64,000 nt of DNA from Phoenix dactylifera (GCF_009389715.1 NW_024067834.1:1-64000), one strand, 5' to 3'; positions 45,544 through 59,400 are shown, numbered from the stretch's first letter. A program made the numbers and translations. Notes: generated by a model from the letters alone, not told the origin.

Positions 45544-46597
45544 TGTTGGGGGGGGAATAAGATTTTTCTCTCTGTGACATAAATGCTCCTAAGAAGCTGT
45601 ACAACCTCCGACCCCGGACAGCCGAAGTCGGCATCCGACCTCGGAACATCCGACCTCAAGACGACCAAGACAACCGACCTCAGGACCTCTAAGCTAAGAA
45701 AGACCCCGACGTTCGAGGTCTACTCTTGTCGACCGCCTACCACGGCCGTGCACCTCTGAGGTCCGGCCGAGGACCACGCCCTGACACCCTTCGGGCATTT
45801 ATTGCGCATGGCCACTGTAACCCTCCGGCTTACTCAACAATAAATGCGGATCTCCAGCTTACTCCACAATAAATGCAGATCTCCGGCTTACTCCACAATA
45901 AATGCAGATCTCCGGCTTACTCAACAATAAATGCAGATCTCCGGCTTACTCCACAATAAATACGGATCTCCGGCTTACTCCACAATAAATGCACATAGCT
46001 CCTGTCATCTACGGACTCCCAGCTCTCCACGGCAAGTAAGCCCAGCAGAGTCTAGTCGACTATGATAAGACTCTGGTCTCGGCCATACCTCCGACACCGA
46101 TACAATAATTCGCCTGGTTGCGCGCTAGTTCGGGTTGTACGACGCCCTCACCGCCGACATCAGTGCAATGATTCGCCTGACCAAGCGCCGACCAGAACGA
46201 CATGCCGAGCCGTACTACGGCTTCGCCCCTCTACATCACAGGTAAACCGACCCCCGCATATAAGAGGGAGCCTTCGCCTCTCGGAGAGAGGGAGAGAAAA
46301 AACATTCATACACTCACTGTTTGTCTCCTTCTCCACACCATTTGCCCCCTCCCTGACTTGAGCGTCGGAGGGCCGGCGCCGGAAAACCCGGCCACCGGCT
46401 CGTGTGCAGGCACCCGAACGGAGGACACCACCAGCCAACGGATCGCCGCCCCGCTGCGAGGATCTGCTGCTCCTTCTCTCCGACCGCCCCGGACGGAGGA
46501 CGCCGCCCGCCGACGGACCGCCGTCCCGCCGTGAGCATCCACCTCCCGCTCCCTCTCCTCGACCGAAGATTGCCCCCGGGTCCAATTTCCAGCAACA
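45544..46597 (+). repeat. 3' LTR
   Basis: Same ends as the 5' LTR (TGTTGG and CAACA). It has six 29-bp units (45827-46000) instead of seven. About six substitutions distinguish it, including A to G in the TATA box (TATAAGA, 46259-46265). Confidence 0.92.
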
Positions 46598-46663
46598 GGT
46601 CTAAATCCAAGAAGCCAAAATCGGGCACAATGTTGTGCCAGAGTTTTCCAAATCATACAAGGA

Positions 46664-46696
<33 letters not shown>

Positions 46697-47550
46697 CCTC
46701 AACCTACGAGAGAAGTGGAGAGCAAACCCTGGCACACACTAGGTGCTGTCAGCCCCTCTCATTGGCCTTATTATGCAACTAGTAAAAATGCTTTGTGCTT
46801 CTCCTAGATAATTTGGAAAGCTGTAGATCAATTAGAGCTACAATCTCCATAATGAAAGGCTTCTTCCTTAACAAGCCATTCCACTTTGTGCATGCACCAA
46901 TAAGGCCCTAGAGATGATCAGGTACAAAAATTGCATGAAACCTTAAGTGCTGCAATTAGTATAGTCTTCCACCATTTTCTTTTTCCCTTTTTTGGGGGGT
47001 GGGGGGGTGGGGAGGAGAAATCTTATCTTGTTGGATAATCTAGAGATGAATCGTGCATTAACACTTGCTTGGGCACATTAACAAATAGATCTTATGTTAA
47101 ACAACTAGCTTTATTCATGATGTGAACATAATCATCTATAATCTCCATCTGTCATGCAATAGTTTAACTTTGGTTTCACTTAGTTGAAGTTATTCAGACC
47201 ACAAGAAGTAGTAGTGCCATTAGGTCTGACTTGCATGCTCAAATAACAGCGGCAAGTCAAATGCTTCGCCATGCATGACGTAATTTGATGAAGCAGACTA
47301 AAACATGACATTACACATCCATGTGAAAGTGTAAATTTTCACGGCCCAATGATTGAAGAGATGAAAAAAGAAAACTGAATTGACCATATAACATGACTAA
47401 TTGATCATATTGAGAACTATTAGATAATTTTAGATTATATAACTCAGAAACTTTCCCCAGCATTTCTTGGCAAAAGTGGAAGCAATCATCTCTCAATCTT
47501 TTCTTTAATATTCTAATCTTCATTAAACATTACATTGTGGGTCAATACAG
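46598..47550. other. Right flank of the gypsy element, no exon recognised
   Basis: Non-coding by eye. It includes a G-rich run near 46996-47015. It should hold upstream exons of the EF-hand-type gene if that gene were complete, but none was found. Confidence 0.5.
46670..46698. repeat. Compound (TC)n(AC)n microsatellite
   Basis: CT dinucleotides run directly into CA dinucleotides about 70 bp right of the gypsy element. Confidence 0.85.
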
Positions 47551-48884
47551 TTGTTTGATTCGGTATGGAGAGACCTACCGAAGGATCAGCATCAGAAAAC
47601 ATCAAAGAACCATCTTCGTGTTGCGCTGGATGGGATGGCTTCCTCTGAAGATTTACCTCCTCATGGTGCTGTTGATCAGGTAATCTACATGCTTAAATAA
47701 TTTCAAATTAGAACATCTGGTATATGATTTGTTGGGAGCTTGAGGACCTGTAGAGAAATTCTGAGAAACAGCTGGAGAAAAACACTGGATCTAGTCGACT
47801 ATATTGAAGACTATCAAATACAGACTCCGAAGTGGGATTTTTTTTTTTGCGAATGGATAAAGACTCCAAAGTAGTTAAACTGAAGAATCTATAGGCTATA
47901 GCCCAACGATTGCAGCCTTCCTCCATTTGGGAGGTTTTGGGTTTGGAACCTTGAGGTGTTTCCCTAATGTTCAACTCAGAATTATATCCATGATGCTCCC
48001 TCTGTTATGTTAAGAAAAAAAAAGAAGTTCATACTATCTTAAAAATGCATAAAATAAGTGCATACATATTTTGTGTACAGTATTGATGCAAAAAATCTAT
48101 GATATTTTTCTCTAAAAGATCCTTTAAAGCTGAAAATAGTTGTTTTTGTATTGCAACAACTGAATGTTCAATTCTCACTCATGGTTCCCACAAAATTTCA
48201 TCAATTATAGCCACATTCCACCACAGGAGATTTTTGAGCTAGTTGGCCGGTCTCCCTTTCTTATATGTAACCTTAGTCTTACTTTGTTGCCTATGTGCAT
48301 AGATCTTTAATACGTTCAAACTCCTCTCTTTAGAAGAAACATGCCTCCAGATTTTATTTATAGACCTGTTAGATAATTTACAATTATCCAACAATGGAAG
48401 GCTTTTTTTTTTGGGTTACCCTATTTTTTCCAGAAAAATCAAGTGCTAACCATCTCTTTGATATTCCTATATATTTTCTTTCATAATTTTTTCTGCAAAT
48501 TATTGTTCCCTTTCTATCTGCATATGTTCTTCCGAAGCGATCCATCCTCGAAACATTTTACAAATATATTATGACACCTTGGATGTTGGAATTACTATAA
48601 TTCTGTATTATCGTTTCAAGGTCGTAACAGTCTGGTTACTGTTTCAGGTTGATGCTTTTGTGAAAGACGCTTTCAAAATGGCAAATGCAGACGATGGGAA
48701 GATTGTGGATGAAGCAGAGTTCAAGAAAACATTAACCGAGATTCTTGGGAGCCTTATGTTGCAGCTGGAGGGCAACCCCATATCTGTTTCATCCAACTCA
48801 GTGGTTCATGGGCCTCTGGAGTCTTCATCTACTGCCCTCTTTCCTCCCTCGTCATTGTCCGGTTCCCAAAGTGAGGGTGATTAA
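47551..48884 (+). CDS. 3'-terminal exons of an EF-hand-type calcium-binding family gene (partial)
   Basis: Two exons on the plus strand: 47551-47679 (acceptor AATACAG, donor GTAATC) and 48648-48884 (acceptor GTTTCAG). Frame is continuous across a 968-bp intron, HGAVDQ joining VDAFVKDAF. The 121 visible residues include SVWRDLPKDQ, an EF-hand-like loop (NADDGKIVDEAEF), then EILGSLMLQLEGNPISVSSN and a Ser-rich end SGSQSEGD. This tail resembles that of a conserved plant EF-hand family with N-terminal EF-hands. Those N-terminal exons are not visible in the 950 bp up to the retrotransposon, nor recognisably to its left. It may be a gene split by the 12.9-kb insertion with exons I missed, or a truncated remnant. 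The family call comes from memory of the C-terminal motifs. Confidence 0.6.
47889..48018 (+). mobile_element. Candidate tRNA-derived SINE in the EF-hand-type gene intron
   Basis: TATAGCCCAACGATTGCAGC looks like a tRNA D-arm with pol III A box, and GGGTTTGGAACC about 45 bp later resembles a B box. A poly-A-like end (AAGAAAAAAAAAG) follows at about 48018. The length of about 130 bp fits a short plant SINE. No target duplication was established. Confidence 0.4.
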
Positions 48885-50436
48885 CCTAGATCAATAGTAA
48901 AAGAACGAACAGCGATTACATCAAGGACTTCATAGAAGTTATCTAATTTCCTTAATATTAATGGACTAGTTGATAATATGCTGTATTTGTCGCCCCAATT
49001 CACACTCACCTTTCCCCACAAGTTTTTGGGGCAGAAAATCATAATACATATATGTTTGCAGATGATGATAATAACTTAAGTTGGGTAAAAAGACATGCTC
49101 TGATATTTATGGTTACCAAGATTTTATGTGAAGTCAAAGTCATCGTCTAGAGAAACATTTTGTCTGTGCTATGAAAATAAAACATGAAATTGCCTTAAAA
49201 ATTCAGAGTTTTGATCTAAAAGAGGAGTCTCTGCCTTGGAGGAGGGTGGTTTAAAGCTGGAACTGGGTTGGGTACTCTCTCGGGAGGAAACCATGGTGCC
49301 AAAATTCCGACAGGCTTCGCTGGAGGAAACTGGAACTGCAGAAACTCTACCAAAACCTTGACCGCTAAAAAGATATTTGAGAAATTGATGAAAGCAGTCC
49401 TGTATATCATTTTCACTGCCCAAAATCCCCCGAGACTAATCCAAAATAGCTACAAAATTCCCTCTTATTTTCCCGTTTGGTTGAAACTTCATCCCTTTTT
49501 GTTCAATACGATTGTTCAGTATTGTTCGGCAATTCTTATTTTTGGAACCATTTACAAATTGTAACACAAGTACGCATGTACATAGCCAAGCAGAGTATAT
49601 ACATTAAAGGCATATACACGAACCATAATCATTTATTTCAATATGCAAATTCCACGTATCGGTAGGGATTAATGATAAAAGGAGGAAATTTGTCACTCCA
49701 AATCAAGAAACTTGAAGAAGAGATTTGTTTGTTTTCATTACAGTCAATAGAGCAACTCCAAAAGCCTTGTCCAAGAAGCAACACATCAGTTCTAGCAGTT
49801 CAGATATATGAAATACATTATGACACTAGTACCCGTGCCTATTGAGTGTGCTTCAATAATTATAATATACGATATCTATTTTACTATTAAACTGAAACTC
49901 CCTCAGCGTTCCTGTTGGGCTTCAGTTCATATGACCCCAACCTTCAGTTCCCAAAATACCGTTTCATATACCGCACTTCTCCCAGCCATGCGTTTCTGAA
50001 CCCTACGCCCCACTAGCGTAGTTGAGATCGTATGGTTCTAAACCCTAAGGTCAAGGGTTCAAATCCTTTAACATTTATTATTTATTTATTTATATTTTTT
50101 CACAGCACAAGCATCGCATGTGTCATATTCCAGTTCAATAAAAATAACTTCATATAAATATCAAAAAATATATTTGCTGGTTGTACTCATCCCAAGTGGC
50201 TACAAAATTCATCTTATAATTATCAAGGAAATGTGATACTAGAAATAATACAAAACGCAGACACATCCCATTGGGATGAGATAGAACTCTCTACAAGAAA
50301 ATAAATTAGGAGAGGAGTACCTCATCTGGTCTGCGTTGTTATGGAAGTCTTCCAAGAAGGTGCGTCTATTGCTTTAGCCTTGCCTGCATTTTCCTGATTG
50401 CTAAGAAAACAACACAAGGCCTTGGGATCAAAGCTG
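48885..50436. other. Intergenic space between the convergent EF-hand-type and TRM6 genes
   Basis: Contains the 3' UTRs of both genes. A minus-strand frame at 49423-49169 (Ser/Pro-rich, FPPERVPNPVPA in an alternative frame) has exon-like composition but no recognised homology. A tRNA-like stretch lies at 50005-50075. Otherwise AT-rich. Confidence 0.5.
50005..50075 (+). other. tRNA-like sequence with A- and B-box matches (SINE or tRNA remnant)
   Basis: TAGCGTAGTTGA fits the pol III A box and GGGTTCAAATCC the B box, about 40 bp apart. The flanks do not form a complete acceptor stem and the anticodon arm is poor, so a tRNA-derived SINE head or dead tRNA is more likely than a working tRNA gene. 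Confidence 0.4.
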
Positions 50437-53400
50437 TCAATTATTTCCATTGCCAGCTTCGCTGCTGCAAATTCTAATTCCACTTAAAATGTAACCACCA
50501 AATGCACTCATCTGCATCATTGGATGAGTACGCGCAGGAAGAACCTGCATCAGCATTTGGAAAAACGAGAAATATTCATTTAAGGCATCCGTACCACCAA
50601 AAATGTTTACCTTGAATCTAAAATATAAAGACCAAGACTACTTAACATGCATTATAACCAAGTTAGACTAAAAGGATATATCAATACCTATTAAAGAAAG
50701 TTTACTATCTATGTCGTTAACAGTGAGAACCAAAATTCTCGATGAAACAATGACCTGGCTGGAGTTTAGGGTTAACATCATTTCTCTCAATACTATGATG
50801 TCACCATGGATTAGTTAGCCAGTGTTGGTCATCTTGCACTTCCAGATAGGTGTTGGTGTTCTGAATCTGACGTTGGTCAGATTAGGCCAGCAACATGGCA
50901 ATTTTTGTTGGAAGACCAAGTGCATTGTCACCACTGTAAGCATTGTTTTCTAATCATCATAACAAAAAAGAAGGGGAGGAAAAGGAGAAGGCAGTGTCGA
51001 AGGAAGAAGCAAGATCTGGAGTAAATAGTGTTGCAACAAAGTGAGTTGGTATCAACTGATTTGCAGCTCTAGCAGTAATCAACACATGATGACTTCAGAT
51101 GGTGCTACTGTAAATACTCACTTAAAAACCATACTTTGACTCAGGATTGCATGGCTTTATGCATTTGTCCTACAGATGAATTGAAAAAAAAACTTGCACT
51201 ACTCTAAACATACTAGCTTTTTTCTCCCAGACAAACTCTACCGGTCAACAGGGGTCAGCTAGAATTAACACAAGAAAAAAGGTTAAAGTATAAAGTTTCA
51301 TTGAATAACGGTGGAGAAGCACATTATTGAGTCATCATGGCCTGTGAGCTTTCGATATTTTATAATTTGTTAAACAACTTGACTGAGTGGCTGGGAGGCA
51401 TCTCTATGGCTGTTCTGAAGATAACCAAACATGGAAACAACAGAATCAGTCTTAGACACTCATCTCTCCAGTAACAGTCACAAACGTCCTAAGATTTTGG
51501 TGAAAGTTTCGTAGCAAATGGTGACTGGATGATGTTGCACAAGATATCTAATGAACAATGCTTTTTACCCATAAGGGGGCATCATGGCAAAACCCTGAAA
51601 ATTAGCTTTCTGTTATGATGTCCTCTTACAGGTAAGAAAAATGTAATGGTTGCACAAAGTTTCTGAAGTCCCATGGTGGCTAAGCTTGCTGATTTGAACT
51701 AAACATGTGTTTCTTTAGAATGAACAAGAATTATAAGCCATGGATAGATGACACTAAGAAAAAGAAAATAAAGATATACATGTCCGTTACTGCTTTTAGT
51801 GATCTAAATTGTACCTCATGCTAGCGAACGTGCGTATGCACTTACATGTTAATGGTAGGATAATGGCTTTACATGTAACCACATTAGAAAGTCTGACCTG
51901 ATATTCACGAAGCCAAGGCTCTGAAATTTGCAAATTAATGGCCATTCTCGAAGTTTGTAGTCTATGCATACATGTTGCAAGAGGCTGCATATTTAACCAC
52001 CGACAGGATAAGTAAGATCAATAAACAGAAATAATCTTCCAACTGCACGGTTAAGAGACAGCTAATAACAAAAATGAACAAGCCAACAGGACATGGTGCC
52101 ACAAGTGAGTACTCCTTTGGTGTAGCTTGCATATGAAATAACTGCTAACTTTAATCATACAAAATATATAGTCACCTGAAGGAATTGGTGATAAATTGCA
52201 AATGGTGCAGAATATGACAAAAGTGGTAGCAGATCTTGAACTAAGCTCCCCACCTCCAGTTCTGGAGCAGCAATCATCAAGCTACACAACAAATTACCAA
52301 CAATGAAAATAAGATCTTGCCTTAACCATATTCAGTTTATGCCTTACCTGCTAAAGCCTTTTTCCTTCCATAACTTTATAAGTTCTGGTGACGCTCTCCT
52401 CCCCGGGTTGACCGACTTGCAACCTCTAGAAGAGTTGTCCCCATGTCGGCAATCTACAATGACATGTACTCATAACATCTGGCAGATCACTTCCAGAAAA
52501 ACAAACAAAAAAAATGATTTCTTCTGGGGGATAACTGTTCACCTGACAAAGAATCTCCTTCCTGGACAACAGGATCTTCAGATAAAGCTATTGAACTTTT
52601 GGAAGCACATTCAGTCAGCAAAGAATCCTTGGTTTGTGATTGTATTTCTGAAGATTGGATATTCTCATGTGATTTGGAGTTTTCATGGTCAAGGTTTTCT
52701 GAAGAACAGAGATCAGAAAAAGGAGCTTGAACAATCCTGCATTTGATGGAACACCACACAACTGAATTTGCAAAAGACACTGATTTCCACTTATTTAATA
52801 ATCAACATAAACCAAAGTGATGGTCAGACAACTATTTCATCGTTAAATCTCCATCAAATAAGTTAATGCATAACCACTTGCATGAATTAGGAACATTGTT
52901 AGCCAATCAGGGAACTTGTTAAGTGGGTGCAATAAGGCGAAGTGAATACTTGGCTATAGCCTAATGCCAATGAGCAATGCCATTCGCCTAACAATATATA
53001 TGTGGCTAATGGAAGGAGCGAACATCTGCAAGAAAGCATTAAAATTATAAGAGTAAGCGACTAAGCATCGTCTGGTTAAGTATTTCATATACAAGGATGG
53101 CAGTTGCAAAAGGGATACAAACATTTGGAGGGGTGAAGATAGAATAGAGACTAGAGAGTGGTCATTCCAGTAAGAAAGCAACTTTGATAAGCCATAAGAA
53201 CAAAATGAAATACTGGTAGGCCGAGAGAAGAGCAAAAGTGTTAATAGGCCAAAGGAGACTAGACAACCTGAGGGATAAAGATGAAGTCAAAGTTATCAGC
53301 AGTAGAAAGTGGGAGTGAAGAGGGATAGCACAGCACAGGATATGAATAAGGGTTGCATTACTAGCACCTCACAATCACCATGCATAAGAATTGTAATATT

Positions 53401-56400
53401 GGCACCTTTTAATGTTTAGTATGTAGTTAGACACACATGGCTGAGTGAGCTGTAGACAACAAGGACAAACAGGTGCAGCAGAACATGTGAAGATGAGATT
53501 GAGAGGACAAATATTATTACAACTAATTAGCAGATAGTATGGATGATAAGCTCAACCAACATCTACACAGCCTCCGTAAAAATTACCAGAACAGATATAC
53601 GAAGTATCAAAGGCTGCACTTGAAATGAAAGAACATTTTCACTCAGCAATACCATTCCACTGATGAATATGACTAACCAAAGAGCTAAGACAAATTTACT
53701 CACATAAGGAACACAAGTCATGGGATGAGTATCTATAGGAAATTAATTAAAAACCTTTTAAGATTGTCATGCCTGACACTTCTGACACATGATATTGAAT
53801 GCTACATAACATTTATTACCACCTTTTAAAAAGAAAAGAGGCCCATACATCATAGCATGCCAAGCAAAAAGGTGCAATATAAATATTCATGGTACTATGA
53901 AAAATATTGATTGTTTCATCTTGTCACAGATCTTCTTTTTTTTGATGGAATAGACTTGTCACAGGTAGCATGGTAAATTGCCAAAAGACTGAGGAAACTA
54001 GTACAATAAAAACATAATTAAGAATCAGCAGAGCAAGCTACCCTATGATGGAAAGAAGAAATAGATTATGTTCCCACATCCAAGCAATTTACAGTCCTTT
54101 TGTCTCACGTACTCCACGAATTCTACGATCTGCTTATTGACATTAACAAATGAAAGAAAATTTTGAACACACGACAACAAGAGAGTTTCTCTTGATGTTC
54201 ATCATTAATCCCTTCCACCAGACTAAAAGCTGCCTTTTTAATTTTTAAAATAGGTGAACATCTTTCATACCACCTCAATCTCCTTCAACCATTAGCATGA
54301 TGATGTAAAAGTTCTATAACCTTACAATATTCCTTTTGAGTTACAGGGCATAATTCTGATTTACAAGAACCATGGATGAGATCTTGAAATTCTATCTTCC
54401 GTTCCTCTCCCATTTCATCCAACAATGGCATAATACCATTTATAATTGGAATACCAAGCTCTGGGATTTCTTTTAAAAGTTATTATCTGATTCATACGCA
54501 ATTATGCCAACTAAATCTCCCAAGTCCAGCAAATCTTTCTCAAGCAAAAGAGATAGAAAATTCATCTAACTGAGCATATTGTTGATTCGATTAACAGAAT
54601 ACTCCGACTTTTTGAAAAATTCTCCTAATCATTTTCTATTTTTCCATTTTTAGGTTATTTTCTGAATTTAAATTGATGTGATGAAAGAACAATGCTTTTC
54701 TGAATTGTTGGCAACTTGCAAAAGTTCTGGTTTTTTGCTATTCATATATATTCTGAAACTTTTCCGAATTTGCAATTTATTGCAAGCTCTCAATATTTTT
54801 AATGTTCCTTACTATTTCAATTTTGATCACCAAACTTCTTGAATTTCTCGTTAACCTTTCACCTAATTATTATTTTTTACCTAGGTGTAAATGTTGAACA
54901 CGTCACTGTGCTATCAACAAGGTTTCCTGAAAGTAACACAAAGAAATGATTTATTATGGTATGAGCTAAAACTATACCGCAAACTGTACCAGAACAAGCC
55001 AAGCGAACCCAGATTTACCTATTTAAATTTTAATCACAGCACAATAAAATTCCTTTAGCTGGCATATTGATTTGTGTATAAAAGGAGAGATTTCCTTGTT
55101 CACTCCTCCCTCAATCTTAGCTAGCAGATTGAATATAGATTACAGATGAATCATTATACTTGTCAAAAGAATGCATACCTGCTCAATGTTTCACTATTGA
55201 AATTGAACATTCTCACTATATCTGAAGGGTAGGACATTGATCGAAAATAAGTACTGCAGATGTAGCCTATACCTGTCACATGGACAACAGGCACCACATT
55301 TTAATGTACTCTCAGCAATCCTCGCTACATGCATAATTACATAGTATGATTCATCCTGAAGAAGAAAACAAATTCATATATAGGACAACTGTAAAAACAC
55401 ATAAGAGCTACAATAGTTCACTAACAGTACTTTGCATATATTAAATGGGCAAAAAGATTAACCGTACGAAAAGAAAACCTATTAAAACATGGAACTATTC
55501 CCAGACTACTTCACTAGGATAATAGCCGTCACTCAATACAATTGTACATTGTGACTTACCAGAAACATGGGACCAATTCATGAATAGCATATTGCAGTTT
55601 GAGTTCTAGTATTTGTGCATGTTGCATGAGTCCGTGGGATGCATAATATGCATCATAACCCAATGCTTCATAGGAAAGGACATAGTAAACCAGTTACCTG
55701 AATCAGTTTACATAAAAAATAATATCTTAATTAATTCTAATCTCCAAAAGTAATTATCATCAATTTTATTAGTCACACTGACTTTTTTAGTTAATTATTT
55801 AACTTAAAAATATGCCTAAAACAAACATCATTGTTGATTTTGATTGGAGTTGAAGCTACAATCTCATGTCCAATTTCAAAAATCCATGTTGGTTATGTAT
55901 CTGAGTCAGATATCTATCAAACACTTGGATACTTGGGAAGTTCTATGGTAGCCACTTTAAAAGATTGGAAGAGAAACTCAACCCTTCGAACAATGAGTTC
56001 GATCCTCAATTTTGATGTTAGGAACGAGTATGTTTCTTTTTGGGAGATTAGTCAAGGATGACAGCATTGAAACAATTTAGCAAAATATTTTTTTATATCC
56101 TTGAGTTAATTGGAAAGTTTGAGAAACATATATTTAAACATCCTAACAAACAATATCTTTTTTTAATATTTTCTTTTAATATTTACATAAATAATATTTA
56201 AAAGCACAATTATAATTTAGTCAAAATTACATTTTCTGTAACCCACGTATCTTTTTTTTCCTCCTCTCCAGCCAGACATTTGCATACATGTTTGAATCTG
56301 ATTCTCATATCCCTGTCCATGCAACACTTGCAATTTGGAATACTAATTTCCGCAGAAAATAATGTGAACAAGTTTAAACTCGGTATTCTATCAATACTAA

Positions 56401-59400
56401 TTCATAAAACAAGAACAACTAGTATTAAGTCATCTATTGTAGTCAGCTTTTATTGTAGCCTTAGCCAATGTTTTGTACATTTTAAGCATAACTGTGTCTC
56501 TTCTCCCCAACAATACCAACCATGATATGGCAGTCATTTTTGGAAGTACTTGGTACAAAATAATTGTGGTACAAACCTTTTGACAGTTTCCAATCTAAAT
56601 CCAGAACTTCATGAATACTGAAAAATAGAACTACCTCCCAATCGTTCTGCAATAGCTCCAGTAAGTAGACCTCCAACCATATCCACCACAAGGATATCTG
56701 AGTATGCACCAACATTAGCCATTGAAAGTAGGAGAGATAGTGTGTCCATGCGCAAAAACCTAAGAATCATAAAAGGAGAACATCAATGGAGAAAAATGGT
56801 GCTTATCAAGCAATAATTTATCAGCTATTGCTAAGGGGATATGCTAATACTACAAGTAAACACGCAACTATCAGAAACAATATTATGTCATGGCAATTTC
56901 TTTTATTAAATTGAAGGACACTCATAGATGAGATGCTACCATACACAACAGTTTTTATTTCATTAAGGAAAAAAGACAATAAATAAAGCACATTAAATCA
57001 ATTGTAACTTTGAGAATGCCCTGTTGAAAGCATATAAATATTTAGATTGGATTAATTGGATAATCAGCAACTTCTCATTAATGGTTTTTTTCCCATTAGT
57101 TTATAGATATGGCCAACCAAATGATGTCAAAATCATCTGACATACTTACAAAAAAGTCGTAATTCATTAGAACACACCACTTCCACATCTTATGACCATT
57201 GAAGCAAATTACGATTCACGCTCAAGTAAATGAGCGCCAAGGCTGAATTAGTGCATGTGTGAGGAGTTGTGCAGCCTATATACAAGCTTCCCACAATACT
57301 AGCAGCACAAGTAAAACTACACCATTTTAGTCTTTGCAGATACAATTATATATCCAATAATTTTTACCATGAATCTTGAGCTTATTCATGTCATCAAAAT
57401 GTAAATGTAGCAATAAGGTTTTGGTTCATATGACAAATAATTCAAAACTACACAAAGCGTATGCCGTACAATAACTAGCACACATTTTCAAATAATTATA
57501 ATGATGTATTACTTAGAAATCAATTTCATATGTTCAAAATACACACAATAGTATGAAATGATGAAAATAGCTCCATTTCTTTCAAAAAAAAAAAAAGAAA
57601 AAAAAGCATCTGAGCATCTTAATACTGGACTCTGAAATATCTGACCATCTTTGCATGCTAGTGTGTGCCAAGCATCAGCACAGGTAGGCAAAATGTAAGA
57701 TTTGAGTACTGCCACATATCAATCTGCACCAGTAAGGTACTGGCACCATACCAACATATGTGCAATACCTAATTTTCGATAAGCTGACATATGGAGGCAT
57801 ACCATGTGTCAGTTCAGAACCATATCATACTGGTTTTGTACTGTACTAGTAAGGTACTGTACAGGTACCAGCACTTTAAACCTTGATTCTTATCACGATG
57901 GTCCTATCAAGAAGATGCATGATGTGCAATATTTCAATCGATGTCTCGAAGACCATGGGGCTTGAAGAGCGAAGGTCTGAATGTTAGAATAACTCAGTGA
58001 ATCCATCAAAGAGTAATTGCAACACATACACTTAAAACGAGTCATCACCTCTTTGATATGGCATTCATATAATGCACATGTACAAACATAAGCAACTAAA
58101 ACAAGTCATATATACAAACAAAATCATAGGCAATGAAAAAATACTGAATAACAGATATATCTCTTCACAAAGAATATGATCCTCAACAGAAGAGAATGGC
58201 AAAGCAAGCCTTGTAAAACCCACTTCAATTAATGGGCTATTTGTTGGTTACAAAAAAAATACAAATACAAACTATTCAGCGCAAGACAGATCCAAGATAT
58301 AACCCACTCAAGCAATTGTAAATACAAAGTCTAGAATTAAAACAAAAATGTTGTCCACATATTAACTCGTCAAAATACACGACAAGACGACAACATTTTT
58401 ATTCCTTCTGTCATGGTTGAGCACCTACAACATACTATATTTCTATATCTCCAAAGCAATGCCACAAACAACTGATATCCAAATAGAGGGAACAAAGAAT
58501 ACAAGAATTTTGATTATAGTTACCCTATCCGAGCAGGATATTTCTTGAAATATGTCTCACATATACTGCAAAACAAACAAAAGGAGCATAACAAGGAAAA
58601 GGATTTAGTTACACGCACAAATAAATTCGATCGCAGATCAAAAAAAAGAATCAGTAGACACTCATGCCAAAGTAAACCTGGTTCCAGCATAAAAAGATAT
58701 GTTGGTGGTATCATTAAGATAATACACTCCATAAACAAGCATGACATTGTCTCCTAAAATTTTAATTTATATTAATCTATCATGAAGCATGATTACGTTG
58801 CAATATTTCAAAATCTAGAATCTACTACCATAATTGTTTCAGAAGAGAAATATGTATTCTTTGATGTAACAAACATGAGAAGAAAATAATTATAGCCTCA
58901 ACAAAGTCTACTCTTTTTACTATTAATTAAAGCAATAAAAAATAATAGGAATAATGTAACCTTCCCTACAGGATAGTATATGAAGTACCTTAGCTTAGAT
59001 GTGACTTTGTCCGAAAAGCTTAAAAAGTATCAAGTTTTCTTCTTTTTTTTAAGTCCAATGTGTTATCAAAATCTTATAAAAATGCCTTTTGGATAAATAG
59101 TATAATAGATCAAAAAATGTTGCAAAAAAAATCATAAAATATCCTACAATTAGCATGAATGATACCTCTTACTGAGGCACAAATGGCACTTCTAAATATA
59201 TATCTTTTTCAAGTTCTTATTTCCAACAGTACTTCTATTTATTTAATGCACTGTTGGACTACAAATATCACATGAAATGAGCACATTATGTGGAGTACAA
59301 ATATCACAGGAAATGAGCACATTATGTGGACTACAAATGTCACAGGAAATGAGCCCACTATATAATAAGAATACTACAGTCAAGAGGAGCTTTCCAAAGC

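Larger units (their letters stand above)
33713..46597 (+). mobile_element. Ty3/gypsy LTR retrotransposon, Tat-type, with an antisense additional gene
   Basis: Two LTRs (1083 and 1054 bp, both TGTTGG...CAACA) bracket gag-pol in the plus orientation, a GC-rich repeat block, and a spliced reverse-strand gene. Domain order protease, RT, RNase H, second RNase H, integrase marks Ty3/gypsy. The second, archaeal-type RNase H, the absence of a chromodomain and the extra gene between pol and the 3' LTR mark the Tat group. By eye the LTRs differ by about six substitutions plus one 29-bp unit, implying recent insertion. No 5-bp target duplication is seen (CTACT left, GGTCT right). Confidence 0.92.

Noticed and set aside
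33708..46602. Five-base target duplication of the gypsy element
   Set aside because: CTACT and GGTCT do not match, and shifting the ends by one base does not rescue a match.
50005..50075. A functional tRNA gene
   Set aside because: A and B boxes are present but the acceptor stem and anticodon arm do not fold convincingly.
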